A stretch of 64,000 bases of DNA from Streptomyces collinus Tu 365 (GTDB taxonomy: Bacteria > Actinomycetota > Actinomycetes > Streptomycetales > Streptomycetaceae): assembly GCF_000444875.1 (NCBI RefSeq), contig NC_021985.1, positions 1,364,001 through 1,428,000 of the forward strand. The letters are read 5' to 3'. Positions 40,485 through 48,543 of the stretch are shown here, one piece after another. Under the pieces are notes generated by a model. The model ran no database searches and was not told the origin of the DNA. It saw only the letters and a list, made by a program, of their open reading frames with translations. The translations under genes and the position numbers were made by a program. Every line of letters starts with the position of its first letter. Position 1 is the first letter of the stretch.

Positions 40485-40662
40485 TCGGCCAGTGGACGGA
40501 CTCACCCCGGGGACCCACCCGTGCCGCACAACTCATCGGGGCCGCAGTGGAGTGTCACTCGTCCGCGCCGCCGAAGGTGACGGCGAGCAGCCGTCCGCTG
40601 AGGCTGGGACCTGACAGAAGCGCCACACACGCGCCGCTGACGAAGAGCGAGGGCACCTCCGT

Positions 40663-41076
40663 ATGTCACACCACGCCACGACAGCGCCGGAGGCTGCCTG
40701 GTCGGCCAGGTGGGCGGGCGCCCTGCTGTGCCTGGCGGTGGCCGCCATCCACGTCGTGGACCAAGGCGGCGTCGTGACGACGAGGGACCCCCACTACATC
40801 GGAGTCGCCTACCACGTCCTGGAGATCGCGGGCGTCGTCGCTGCCGTTCTGCTCCTCATCGGCCTCGTCCGACCGGGATGGGCCCTGGCAGCCGCGGTCG
40901 CCGTCGGCCCGCTGCTGGGCTACATCCTTTCCAGGGGGCCGGGGCTGCCCCACTACAGCGACGACATCGGCAACTGGACGGAACCGCTCGGGCTGACCAG
41001 CCTGGCCGTCGAAGGAATCCTGCTCCTGCTGTCGGTGCCGCTCTTCCTGCGGAGCCTGCGCCGCAGGCCCTGCTGA
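40663..41076 (+). CDS. Small four-helix membrane protein
   Basis: The 137-residue protein has four predicted membrane helices: WAGALLCLAVAAIHVV, YHVLEIAGVVAAVLLLIGLV, ALAAAVAVGPLLGYIL and LAVEGILLLLSVPLFL. Small loops include DDIGNWTEPLG. It resembles uncharacterised actinomycete membrane proteins, and I can offer no function. It is the last gene on this strand of the stress island and is 246 bases after the response regulator, with a stem-loop between. Confidence 0.7.
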   Translation: MSHHATTAPEAAWSARWAGALLCLAVAAIHVVDQGGVVTTRDPHYIGVAYHVLEIAGVVAAVLLLIGLVRPGWALAAAVAVGPLLGYILSRGPGLPHYSDDIGNWTEPLGLTSLAVEGILLLLSVPLFLRSLRRRPC

Positions 41077-41243
41077 CACCCGGCTCGTACCCGCCGGAAC
41101 GCTGGTCGAACACGGCGCGCTCCGTGTCTCCGGGCACTGATCCGGCCCCTGCCGGCGAAGGGCCGGCAGGCCCTCCGCGGGGACCATTGGCCCCTGGCAG
41201 GGCATCGCTCACGATGTGCGGCACAGTGAGGGGCATGTCTCGG

Positions 41244-41289
41244 TCCTCGGAAGGGGGGCACCCTCGATCAGCGTGCCGGCTTCCGAGGA
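41244..41289. promoter_or_regulatory. Long-spaced inverted repeat upstream of the flavin monooxygenase-like gene
   Basis: TCCTCGGAA (41244-41252) and TTCCGAGGA (41281-41289) are perfect 9-bp inverted arms with a 28-base spacer, 40 bases before the GTG at 41329. It could be an operator pair or a leader hairpin. Confidence 0.35.
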
Positions 41290-41328
41290 TGGAGGAAGAT
41301 CCCGCTGCGCCTCACTGTTCGTAGAAGC

Positions 41329-42423
41329 GTGAACGAATTGCGCGAGGTCGAGGTGGTCGTCATCGGGGCCGGCCAGGCCGGTCTGTCCAGCGCCTACCAT
41401 CTGCGGCGCACCGGTTTCGGACCGGACCGCGACTTCGTGGTCCTGGACCACTCCCCCGGGCCCGGCGGTGCCTGGCAGTTCCGCTGGCCCTCGCTGACGT
41501 ACGGCAAGGTGCACGGGATGCACGCGCTGCCCGGTATGGAGTTGACGGACGCGGCCGCGGACCGGCCCTCGGCGGAGGTCATCGGCGCGTACTTCGACCG
41601 CTACGAGCGCGCCTTCGACCTGCGCGTGCGGCGGCCCGTCGACGTACGTGCCGTACGGGAGGGTGACGACGGGCGGCTGCTGGTGCGGACGTCGGACGGC
41701 GACTGGTCCACCCGCGCGCTGATCAACGCGACCGGGACCTGGGACCGCCCCTTCTGGCCGCGCTATCCCGGTCAGCGCTCCTTCCGCGGGCGGCAGTTGC
41801 ACACGGCGCAGTACGCCGGGCCCGAGGAGTTCGCCGGGCAGCGGGTCGTGGTCGTCGGTGGCGGGGCGTCCGGCACCCAGCACCTGCTCGAGATCGCCCC
41901 GTACGCGGCCGCCACCACCTGGGTCACCCGGCGGCCCCCGGTCTTCCGCGAGGGCCCGTTCGACCAGGAGACCGGCCGGGCGGCGGTCGCTCTGGTGGAG
42001 GAACGGGTACGCCTCGGCCTGCCTCCGAGGAGTGTGGTCTCCGTCACCGGGCTGCCGCTCAACGACGCGGTCAGGCGGGGGCTGGCCGACGGGGTCCTGG
42101 ACCGGCAGCCGATGTTCGACCGGATCGCCCCGGACGGCGTGGAGTGGGGCGACGGCCCGGACACCCGGCGCGTCGGCGCCGACGTCATCCTGTGGGCCAC
42201 CGGTTTCCGGGCCGCCCTGGATCACCTCAGGCCGCTCAGGCTGCGTGAACCGGGCGGCGGGATCCGGGTGGAGGGAACCCGCGCGGTCGCCGACCCGCGC
42301 GTCCACCTCGTCGGGTACGGGCCGTCGGCCAGCACGATCGGCGCGAACCGGGCCGGGCGCGCCGCGGTACGGGACATCCGGCGGCTGCTGGCCGAGGAAC
42401 CCGCCGAGCCGGCCGTCGCTTGA
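41329..42423 (+). CDS. Flavin-containing monooxygenase-like NAD(P)-binding oxidoreductase
   Basis: The 364-residue protein has two dinucleotide-binding folds: VVVIGAGQAGLSSAYHL at the N-terminus for FAD and VVVVGGGASGTQHL near residue 180 for NADPH. Between them lie GGAWQFRWPSLTYGKVHGMH and LINATGTWDRPFWPRYPGQ, and near the end VILWATGFRAALDHLRPL. This pattern fits class B flavoprotein monooxygenases and their relatives, which oxidise N, S or carbonyl groups. The strict FxGxxxHxxxW fingerprint is only loosely present (FRGRQLHTAQY), so another flavin oxidoreductase activity is possible. GTG 41329 has a weak ribosome binding site. Confidence 0.8.
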   Translation: MNELREVEVVVIGAGQAGLSSAYHLRRTGFGPDRDFVVLDHSPGPGGAWQFRWPSLTYGKVHGMHALPGMELTDAAADRPSAEVIGAYFDRYERAFDLRVRRPVDVRAVREGDDGRLLVRTSDGDWSTRALINATGTWDRPFWPRYPGQRSFRGRQLHTAQYAGPEEFAGQRVVVVGGGASGTQHLLEIAPYAAATTWVTRRPPVFREGPFDQETGRAAVALVEERVRLGLPPRSVVSVTGLPLNDAVRRGLADGVLDRQPMFDRIAPDGVEWGDGPDTRRVGADVILWATGFRAALDHLRPLRLREPGGGIRVEGTRAVADPRVHLVGYGPSASTIGANRAGRAAVRDIRRLLAEEPAEPAVA

Positions 42424-42435
42424 CGTCCGGCCGGT

Positions 42436-43395
42436 TCAGCGGGGCGGCTGGGTGACCGGGGGCCGGGTGGTCTGGGGCTGGGTGGCCTGGGGCTGGGTGG
42501 CCGGTGACTGGGTGGCCGAGGGCTGCGCGCCGCCGCCGGTCTGCTGCGGCCGGGGCTGAGCGGTCGATGCCTGGTGGCGGGCGTTGAACTCCGCCACGTT
42601 GCGCAGGTGCTCGGAGTAGTCGGCGGTGAAGCGGGTGTCGCCGGGCCCGACGGTGACGAAGTACAGCCAGTCACCGGCCGGCGGGTTGAGCGCGGCCCGC
42701 ATCGCCTGCTCGCCGGGGTTGTCGATGGGTGTGGGCGGCAGCCCCATGCGCTGGTAGGAGTTGTACGGGCTCTCCATGCGGGTGTCGGCCTCGGTGGTGT
42801 GCACGGTGTTGCGGTTGAGCGCGTAGTTGATGGTGGAGTCCATCTGGAGCGGCATGCCCTGCTGCAGCCGGTTGAGGACGACCCGGGCGACCTTCCCCAT
42901 GTCGGTGCTGTTGCCGGCCTCCGCCTGGACGATGCTGGCGATGGTGACGGCCTGGTACACGTCGGTCGTCCCGCGCTGTGCTCCGGCGGCGGCCGGCGCG
43001 CTGTTGTAGCGCTGGTTGGCGGTGTCGACCATGGTCCGCAGCAGCGACTCGGGGGTCGAGCCCTTCGGCACGGTGTAGGTCGCCGGGAAGAGGTACCCCT
43101 CGGGGTTGCCGCCGGCTTCGATCGGCAGCTTCAGGGCGGCTTTGCCGAGGGACTTGCGGGTGCTGCCGGGTGCCAGTCCGAGGGCCTTGTCGACGGCGTC
43201 GTACACCTGGCTCGCGCGCCAGCCCTCGGGAATGAGCAGGGTGCGCGGCTTCGCCTCCACGTGGTGCCCGCCACGCAGGGTCAGCAGTGGCACCGCCACG
43301 GCGGTGCCGGCCAGGGCGGCGCCGGTCACGAGGAGAAGGAGCCTGCCCCGGCGCGTCAGTCGCATCGTGCTCCGTCGCGGAGTGTTCATCTGCAT
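42436..43395 (-). CDS. MltG/YceG-like endolytic transglycosylase
   Basis: The 319-residue protein has one N-terminal membrane anchor (RLLLLVTGAALAGTAVAVPL). A YceG/MltG domain follows with GYLFPATYTVPKG, the catalytic glutamate in TIASIVQAEAGN, and then YNSYQRMGLPPTPIDNPGEQ and WLYFVTVGPGDTRF. MltG cuts nascent peptidoglycan and limits strand length. Streptomyces also has a standard mltG near aroE, so this is probably a second copy. The C-terminal 40 residues are a Thr/Gln/Pro repeat encoded by 15-bp tandem units. The start is ATG 43395, or ATG 43389 two codons later; a palindrome ATACGCGTAT sits at 43408-43417 just upstream. Confidence 0.88.
   Translation of the reverse strand: MQMNTPRRSTMRLTRRGRLLLLVTGAALAGTAVAVPLLTLRGGHHVEAKPRTLLIPEGWRASQVYDAVDKALGLAPGSTRKSLGKAALKLPIEAGGNPEGYLFPATYTVPKGSTPESLLRTMVDTANQRYNSAPAAAGAQRGTTDVYQAVTIASIVQAEAGNSTDMGKVARVVLNRLQQGMPLQMDSTINYALNRNTVHTTEADTRMESPYNSYQRMGLPPTPIDNPGEQAMRAALNPPAGDWLYFVTVGPGDTRFTADYSEHLRNVAEFNARHQASTAQPRPQQTGGGAQPSATQSPATQPQATQPQTTRPPVTQPPR
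42441..42530. repeat. 15-bp tandem repeats in the 3' end of the mltG-like gene
   Basis: Six degenerate 15-base units (core ctggggctgggtggc) run from 42441 to 42530. On the coding (minus) strand they give a five-residue [AT]TQP[QP]-type repeat at the C-terminus of the protein. Confidence 0.75.
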
Positions 43396-43463
43396 GCGGG
43401 CACGGTAATACGCGTATGGTCACAATCCCGACATATCGTCAGCTTGTCGGCCGGGGTCGCCCG

Positions 43464-45266
43464 TCAGCCGGCCGGCTCCAGCTGGGCGTCCCGGCGCACC
43501 AGGGCGGCGTAGCGCCCGTCGGCCTCGAGCAGTTCCTCGTGCGTGCCCCGTTCGGCGACCCGGCCGGAGTCCAGGACCACGATCTGGTCGGCGCCGCGGA
43601 CGGTGGACAGGCGATGGGCGATGGTGAGGGTCGTCCGGTCGGCGGACAGGTGGTCGATGGCCCGCTGGACCGCGGCCTCGGTGCGGTTGTCCAGGGCGCT
43701 GGTCGCCTCGTCCAGGATGAGGACCGGCGGGTCCCTCAGGATGGTGCGGGCTATGGCCAGGCGCTGCTTCTCGCCGCCGGAGAAGCGGTGGCCGCGTTCG
43801 CCGACCACGGTGTCGTAGCCGTCGGGCAGCGCGGCTATGTGGTCGTGGATCTGGGCGGCGCGGGCCGCCGCGTGCAGTTCCTCGTCGGTGGCGTCCGGCT
43901 TGGCGAAGCGGAGGTTGTCGGCGACCGACGCGTGGAAGAGGTACGTCTCCTGGGAGACGACGCCGACCGCGCGGGCGAGCGTGTCGAAGTCGAGGTCGCG
44001 CACATCGACGCCGTCGACGGTGACGCGGCCGCCGGTGACGTCGTAGAGCCGGGGCACCAGGTAGCCGAGCGTGGACTTGCCCGCGCCGGTGGGGCCGACC
44101 ACGGCCAGGCTGCCGCCGGCCGGGACCGTGACGTCGATGCCGTCGAGGACGGGCGCGCCCTTGCCGTCGTAGCGGAACTGGACGTCCTCGAAGCGGACCT
44201 CACCCTTGATCTGGTCGAGGTGGACGGGCCGGGCGCGCTCGGTGATGTCGATGGGCAGGTCCAGGTACTCGAAGATGCGCTGGAAGAGCGCGAGGGAGGT
44301 CTGGATCTGGACGCCGGTGGCCAGCAGGCTCACGGCGGGGCGGAACAGGCCCTGCTGGAGCGAGACGAAGGCGACGATGGTGCCGAGCGAGGCTTCCGGG
44401 CCGCCGACCTGGAGGGCGAGACCCGCGGTCCAGTAGATGACGGCGGGCATGGCGGCCATGACGATCGTGATCACCGCCATGCGCCAGCGGCCCGCCATGT
44501 TCGACCGCACCTCCAGGTCGACCAGGCGCTCGGACTCCTCGGCGAAGGACGCCGTCAGCGAGTCGGAGCGGCCCATGGTGCGGCCGAGCAGGATGCCGCT
44601 GACCGACAGGGACTCGGTGACCGTGGCGGCCATGGCGGCCATCTGCTTCTGCCGCTTCGTGGTGATCTTCTTGCGTTCGTTGCCGACGCGGCGGCTGATC
44701 CACACGAAGACCGGGAGCAGGAGCAGCGACACGACCGTCAGGCGCCAGTCGAGGGCGATCATCGCGACGATCGTGGCGACCACGCTGGTGGCGTTGGAGA
44801 CCAGGGAGGTGGCGGTGGAGGTGACGGTGGCCTGCATGCCGCCGATGTCGTTGGCTATGCGGGACTGCACCTCGCCGGTGCGCGTGCGGGTGAAGAAGGC
44901 GAGCGACATGCGCTGCAGCCGGCCGTAGACGGCGGTGCGCAGGTCGTGCATGACGCGCTGGCCGACGGTGGTGGAGATCAGCGTCTGCAGCACGCCGAAG
45001 ACGCTGGAGAGGACGGCGCTGAGGATCATGCCGAGCGCGAGAAGGCTCAGCAGGCCCGTACGGCCGTCGGGGATCGCGACGTCGAGGGTCTCCTTGAGGA
45101 GGAACGGTGTGGCCACCGACACCAGCGAGGAGGCGCCGACCAGGACGCCGACGATCGCGAGCCGCCCGCGGTAGGGGCGGAAGAGTTTCAGGATGCGGCG
45201 CACCTGCCGGGGCTGTTCGCCCGCGTCGGCAGGTGGGGTCCAGGAGGGTTCGCGGTCGGGATGCAT
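43464..45266 (-). CDS. ABC exporter, fused permease and ATPase half-transporter
   Basis: The 600-residue protein has a six-helix exporter domain (residues about 35-320) and a complete ATPase. It has Walker A GPTGAGKST, Q-loop in VVSQETYLFHAS, signature FSGGEKQR, Walker B VLILDEATSAL and H-loop TIAHRLS. All motifs are canonical, so it probably works as a homodimer. It resembles multidrug and lipid exporters of the MsbA/LmrA type. It is divergent from a MarR regulator, with a TCATTGT...ACAATGA operator in between, pointing to drug-responsive control. The Thr/Pro-rich first 25 residues are cytoplasmic. Confidence 0.9.
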   Translation of the reverse strand: MHPDREPSWTPPADAGEQPRQVRRILKLFRPYRGRLAIVGVLVGASSLVSVATPFLLKETLDVAIPDGRTGLLSLLALGMILSAVLSSVFGVLQTLISTTVGQRVMHDLRTAVYGRLQRMSLAFFTRTRTGEVQSRIANDIGGMQATVTSTATSLVSNATSVVATIVAMIALDWRLTVVSLLLLPVFVWISRRVGNERKKITTKRQKQMAAMAATVTESLSVSGILLGRTMGRSDSLTASFAEESERLVDLEVRSNMAGRWRMAVITIVMAAMPAVIYWTAGLALQVGGPEASLGTIVAFVSLQQGLFRPAVSLLATGVQIQTSLALFQRIFEYLDLPIDITERARPVHLDQIKGEVRFEDVQFRYDGKGAPVLDGIDVTVPAGGSLAVVGPTGAGKSTLGYLVPRLYDVTGGRVTVDGVDVRDLDFDTLARAVGVVSQETYLFHASVADNLRFAKPDATDEELHAAARAAQIHDHIAALPDGYDTVVGERGHRFSGGEKQRLAIARTILRDPPVLILDEATSALDNRTEAAVQRAIDHLSADRTTLTIAHRLSTVRGADQIVVLDSGRVAERGTHEELLEADGRYAALVRRDAQLEPAG

Positions 45267-45330
45267 GGGCTCCTACGGAGGTGAGTGGGCGCCGGCCCGG
45301 ACGGACCGGCGGCGACTTACGGATCTTAGC

Positions 45331-45355
45331 TCATTGTTACCTATACTCACAATGA
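45331..45355. promoter_or_regulatory. MarR-type operator overlapping a -10 box
   Basis: Perfect 7-bp arms TCATTGT (45331-45337) and ACAATGA (45349-45355) enclose TATACT (45342-45347), a good -10 hexamer for the MarR gene starting at 45380. A repressor bound here would block transcription of both divergent genes. Confidence 0.65.
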
Positions 45356-45379
45356 ACCGCATCCTGATATTGTTCCCGT

Positions 45380-45829
45380 ATGACCAGCCCCGATCCCGAC
45401 GGCCTGCTCGCCGAGCAGTTGCTGCGGCTCACCCGCCGGGTGCACCGCATCCAGAAGCGTCACCTGGAGCGGCGCGACGTGGGCGTCACCCCGGCCCAGT
45501 CCCGGCTGCTGCGCACCCTCGCGCACTACGGCTCTCCCCCGCGCATGGCCGACCTCGCCGAGCGCCTCGAGGTGGTGCCGCGCGCGGTGACGACGCTGGT
45601 CGACGGGCTGGAGGCGAGCGGCAAGGTGCGACGGGTCGCGGACCCGGCCAACCGGCGGGTGACCCGTATCGAGCTGACGGACGACGGCCGGGCGACCCTG
45701 CGCGAGCTGCGCGGGGCACGCCGGTCCGCGGCCGAGGAGATCCTCGCTCCGCTGACGGAGAAGGAGCGCGAGGTGCTGGGCGTCCTGCTTGACACCCTGA
45801 TCGACGGCGAGACGGCCCACCGCTGCTGA
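45380..45829 (+). CDS. MarR-family transcriptional regulator
   Basis: The 149-residue protein has the MarR winged helix. It shows VTPAQSRLLRTLAHYGSPPR, recognition-helix region MADLAERLEVVPRAVTTLVD and wing RRVADPANRRVTRIELTDDG, flanked by helices that form the dimer. It is divergent from an ABC exporter with an inverted-repeat operator across the shared promoter, so it most likely represses that exporter and itself until a toxic ligand binds. The start GTG/ATG region is just after the operator; ATG 45380 is used. A strong terminator follows. Confidence 0.9.
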   Translation: MTSPDPDGLLAEQLLRLTRRVHRIQKRHLERRDVGVTPAQSRLLRTLAHYGSPPRMADLAERLEVVPRAVTTLVDGLEASGKVRRVADPANRRVTRIELTDDGRATLRELRGARRSAAEEILAPLTEKEREVLGVLLDTLIDGETAHRC

Positions 45830-45850
45830 GGCCGCCGCCTTCACGGCGAG

Positions 45851-45882
45851 CGGCCCCCGCTCCCTTCCCGGAGCGGGGGCCG
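45851..45882. terminator. Strong bidirectional terminator between marR-type and PNGase genes
   Basis: A 13-bp perfect stem, CGGCCCCCGCTCC (45851-45863) and GGAGCGGGGGCCG (45870-45882), with a 6-base loop, lies between two convergent genes. Confidence 0.8.
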
Positions 45883-45890
45883 TGGCCGTC

Positions 45891-47525
45891 TCAGCAGCGG
45901 CTGCGGTCCTCGGTCAGCGCGCCTTGCGCCGTGGCGAGCTCCCGGTCGTGGCAACCGGCGGAACCATGCACGCGGTAGCGCTCGCGGGAGGTCCCGACCG
46001 CGTGCCGCTGGTCGCGCGGGACGTTCACCGTGTACGAGGCATCGCCGGTGTAGGTGTCGTCCAGCCGCGACCAGGCGGTGCGCCGCCCGTCCCGCCGCTC
46101 CACGACGGCCGCCCGGTCGCCGAGGGTCAGCACGGTGCGCAGCCGGTCGTCCGTGCCGAGGGTCGTGGCGCCGTTCATCGTGTACGTCCGGCGGGTGTGC
46201 GTCGACCGCTCGGGCCCGTGTCCCCGCACCCCGACGGTCTCGTCGTCCGTCCAGGTCGCGTCCAGGCCGTCCGTGTTCTCGCCCTCGGTCCAGCGGTGCG
46301 CCGAGGTGTTCGCGAGGGTGCGGGTGACGGTGGTGGTCACCCGGCCGTGCGAGGTGTCCAGGTAGCCGGAGACGGTGAGCCGGTGCCCGGCCCGCGTGTC
46401 CACCCGGTTCTCCGGACCGGGTGTGTAGGTGGAGGTGTCGGCGATGTCGGTCGCCGTGTCCTCGGTGAGGCCGCCGGTGACCCGGGCGCGGTGCGCGTCC
46501 TGCCAGACCAGGACGTTGACCGGCACGCTCCAGCCTGACTGCCCCGCGGGCACGCCCACGACGGAGACCTCCACGCGGTGCGGGCGGCCGTCGTTCAGCA
46601 GCCCGGCGAAGGGCGTGAGGTCGTACTGGAGGGGCCGGACGTCGAAGGCGCCCGGCGCCGGCACGACGTACCAGAGGAAGGGGTTGGACCATCCCCCGGT
46701 CCACACGTTCGGGAACGGGGCGGCGATCCCGGCGAGGCGGCCGTCGACCTTGATCTGCACCTCGCGGTACGGCCCGTGGTCGGCCTTGCAGGAGTACGAC
46801 GCGGGGTCGGCCACCGTCAGGTACCAGAACTCCTCGCAGCCGCCGCCCGATCCGGTGGCGTACACCTCGGCGACGACGCGCTCGCTGTTGCGCGGGGTGG
46901 TGAGCGTGGTGCCGTCCGGCGTGTCGGTGAGCGTGAGGACACGGTCGGGGGCGGCGGTCTCGGGACGGCCCTTGTAGAAGGTGAGGGTCGCCTTCACGTC
47001 GATGACGCCGGTGTAGGTGTCGTCCACGACGTTCCCGATGAGCATCTCGACGTCGTGCGGGGAGCGGAAGGTGTCGCTGTACCGGGTGACGTCCTTCTCC
47101 ACGTGCCACTCGATACCGTCCGGCGACGGCTCGGGCGTCGAGGTGCGCAGGATCTCGACGCCGCCGACGTGCAGGTAGCCCAGGCGGTCGTACTGCCGGC
47201 CCTTCACCTTGCCGTCGAGACGCAGCACGACCTTGCTCCAGCGGTCGCCGCAGTCGCGGGGCGGTGTGTACGCGCCCCGGTAGGGGGTGAAGTCCCGGAA
47301 CTGCGTCTCGGCCAGGGTGACCTGGCAGGACTTGGTGTGCGGCCGGTCGACGGGCGGGGCGGCCGTCACCGGGTCGTGCCAGTCGGTGCCGAACTCGGCC
47401 GGGACGTCCGCGGCTTGGGCGGCGGCCGGGGCGCCGGGGCGCGCCGTCGCGGTCCCGGTGCCGAGGATCGTGCTCGCCAGAAGGGTCGCCCCGGCGAGCA
47501 TGGACATGACCATCCGTCTTCTCAT
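45891..47525 (-). CDS. Secreted peptide-N4-asparagine amidase A-like protein (PNGase A family)
   Basis: The 544-residue protein starts with a signal peptide (MRRRMVMSMLAGATLLASTI, cleavage likely after TATA or a few residues later). Its body matches the plant/fungal PNGase A family: GRQYDRLGYLHVGGVEILRT, EWHVEKDVTRYSDTF, and GCEEFWYLTVADPASYSC with a probable disulfide. LYDL-type and WSVPVNVLVWQDAHRARVTG segments follow. These enzymes release N-glycans from glycopeptides outside the cell, so the role may be scavenging of plant or fungal glycoproteins. ATG 47513 four codons later is an alternative start. The gene is single, with the L,D-transpeptidase upstream on the same strand. Confidence 0.8.
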   Translation of the reverse strand: MRRRMVMSMLAGATLLASTILGTGTATARPGAPAAAQAADVPAEFGTDWHDPVTAAPPVDRPHTKSCQVTLAETQFRDFTPYRGAYTPPRDCGDRWSKVVLRLDGKVKGRQYDRLGYLHVGGVEILRTSTPEPSPDGIEWHVEKDVTRYSDTFRSPHDVEMLIGNVVDDTYTGVIDVKATLTFYKGRPETAAPDRVLTLTDTPDGTTLTTPRNSERVVAEVYATGSGGGCEEFWYLTVADPASYSCKADHGPYREVQIKVDGRLAGIAAPFPNVWTGGWSNPFLWYVVPAPGAFDVRPLQYDLTPFAGLLNDGRPHRVEVSVVGVPAGQSGWSVPVNVLVWQDAHRARVTGGLTEDTATDIADTSTYTPGPENRVDTRAGHRLTVSGYLDTSHGRVTTTVTRTLANTSAHRWTEGENTDGLDATWTDDETVGVRGHGPERSTHTRRTYTMNGATTLGTDDRLRTVLTLGDRAAVVERRDGRRTAWSRLDDTYTGDASYTVNVPRDQRHAVGTSRERYRVHGSAGCHDRELATAQGALTEDRSRC

Positions 47526-47582
47526 GGCCGGTGTTCTACGGGGAGTCGGGCCCGCCCCGCAATGAGGCGTCCCGCCATACCG

Positions 47583-48317
47583 CTACCCCGCCAGGTCCGC
47601 CTTGTCCCCCATCACCACCACGGGACGCCGCTCCGGATCGAGCGTGCGCAGCAGGTACTCCATGGCCTGCTTGGACATGCTGACGCAGGCCGACGTGCCG
47701 CTGCCGTGGTCCATGTGCAGCCAGATGCTGCCGCCCTTCGCCTGGCCCTGCGGGCGGGTCGGGTTGTTCGGCGGGGTGCCCTTGACGCGGTTGTAGTCGA
47801 TGGCGATCACGTAGTCGAAGTCGTGCCAGTGCGACCTGGCCCACCAGTGGGGCGCCGCGATGGACGCGTCCTGCGTGTACGGCAGCGCGGCGCCGGGATC
47901 CTTGAGCACGCCGCCCGCGTCGGTGAGGGTGAACACACCGACAGGGCTGCGCCGGTCACCCTCGTGGTGGTCGAGGGTCCACCCCTTCTTGCCGTTGTGC
48001 GCCGGCCAACTGCGGACCCGTTGCCAGGTTGCGCCCTGCTTGGCGTACAGCACGACCGTGGAGTCCGCCGAGTTCCTGCCTTCGCCGTAGACGGCCACGA
48101 CCTGCCGGGAGTTCGCCGGAATGCGCTTGAGCAGCCGGGGACCGACCCCCGGCACGACGTGCGCGTCGCGGCCGCCCGCGCCGGACCGCGTCGCCTGGGC
48201 GCCCGGTTGTGGGTCGCTGTGGCCACGCCCCCCCGCGCCACACGCGGTCAGGCCCGCCACGAAGGTTCCGAAAGCCGCCACCGCTACTGTCACTCGCCGC
48301 ACACTGTCGATCTGCAC
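47583..48317 (-). CDS. Lipoprotein L,D-transpeptidase (YkuD-type catalytic domain)
   Basis: The 244-residue protein has a lipoprotein signal ending in the lipobox LTAC (from VTVAVAAFGTFVAGLTACGA), so it is anchored outside the membrane. The catalytic region is IWLHMDHGSGTSACVSMSKQ, with the nucleophile cysteine in CVSM and the preceding histidine in LHMDHG. The upstream RRSPVGVFTLTDAGG is the usual substrate-side strand. L,D-transpeptidases make 3-3 cross-links in peptidoglycan, or attach proteins to it. The order H..G..CVS differs slightly from the standard HGChN form but is common in actinomycetes. GTG 48317 is taken as start because it places the signal peptide at the N-terminus. Confidence 0.82.
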   Translation of the reverse strand: MQIDSVRRVTVAVAAFGTFVAGLTACGAGGRGHSDPQPGAQATRSGAGGRDAHVVPGVGPRLLKRIPANSRQVVAVYGEGRNSADSTVVLYAKQGATWQRVRSWPAHNGKKGWTLDHHEGDRRSPVGVFTLTDAGGVLKDPGAALPYTQDASIAAPHWWARSHWHDFDYVIAIDYNRVKGTPPNNPTRPQGQAKGGSIWLHMDHGSGTSACVSMSKQAMEYLLRTLDPERRPVVVMGDKADLAG

Positions 48318-48543
48318 GCGCCCATGGTGACATCCCGTCGGCCGATCATGCGATCTTCCGGACATTCACCCCATCGGGCGGCCGTTCCCACGGACGGACC
48401 CGCCGGCCCGTCCAGGCTCCTGGCCGGAACTCTCCGGATTCCATGGACCGTCCGGGAAAATCGATTGAAATCCACCGCTCTGCGACGCGACCCTGTCACG
48501 GCTTGCCGCCACCGCCCTCCCCGTCACGAGCCACTGGGACGTC

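Noticed and set aside
43408..43417. ATACGCGTAT palindrome before the mltG-like gene as an operator
   Set aside because: A 10-bp palindrome alone, with no adjacent regulator or second copy, is too weak for a regulatory call.
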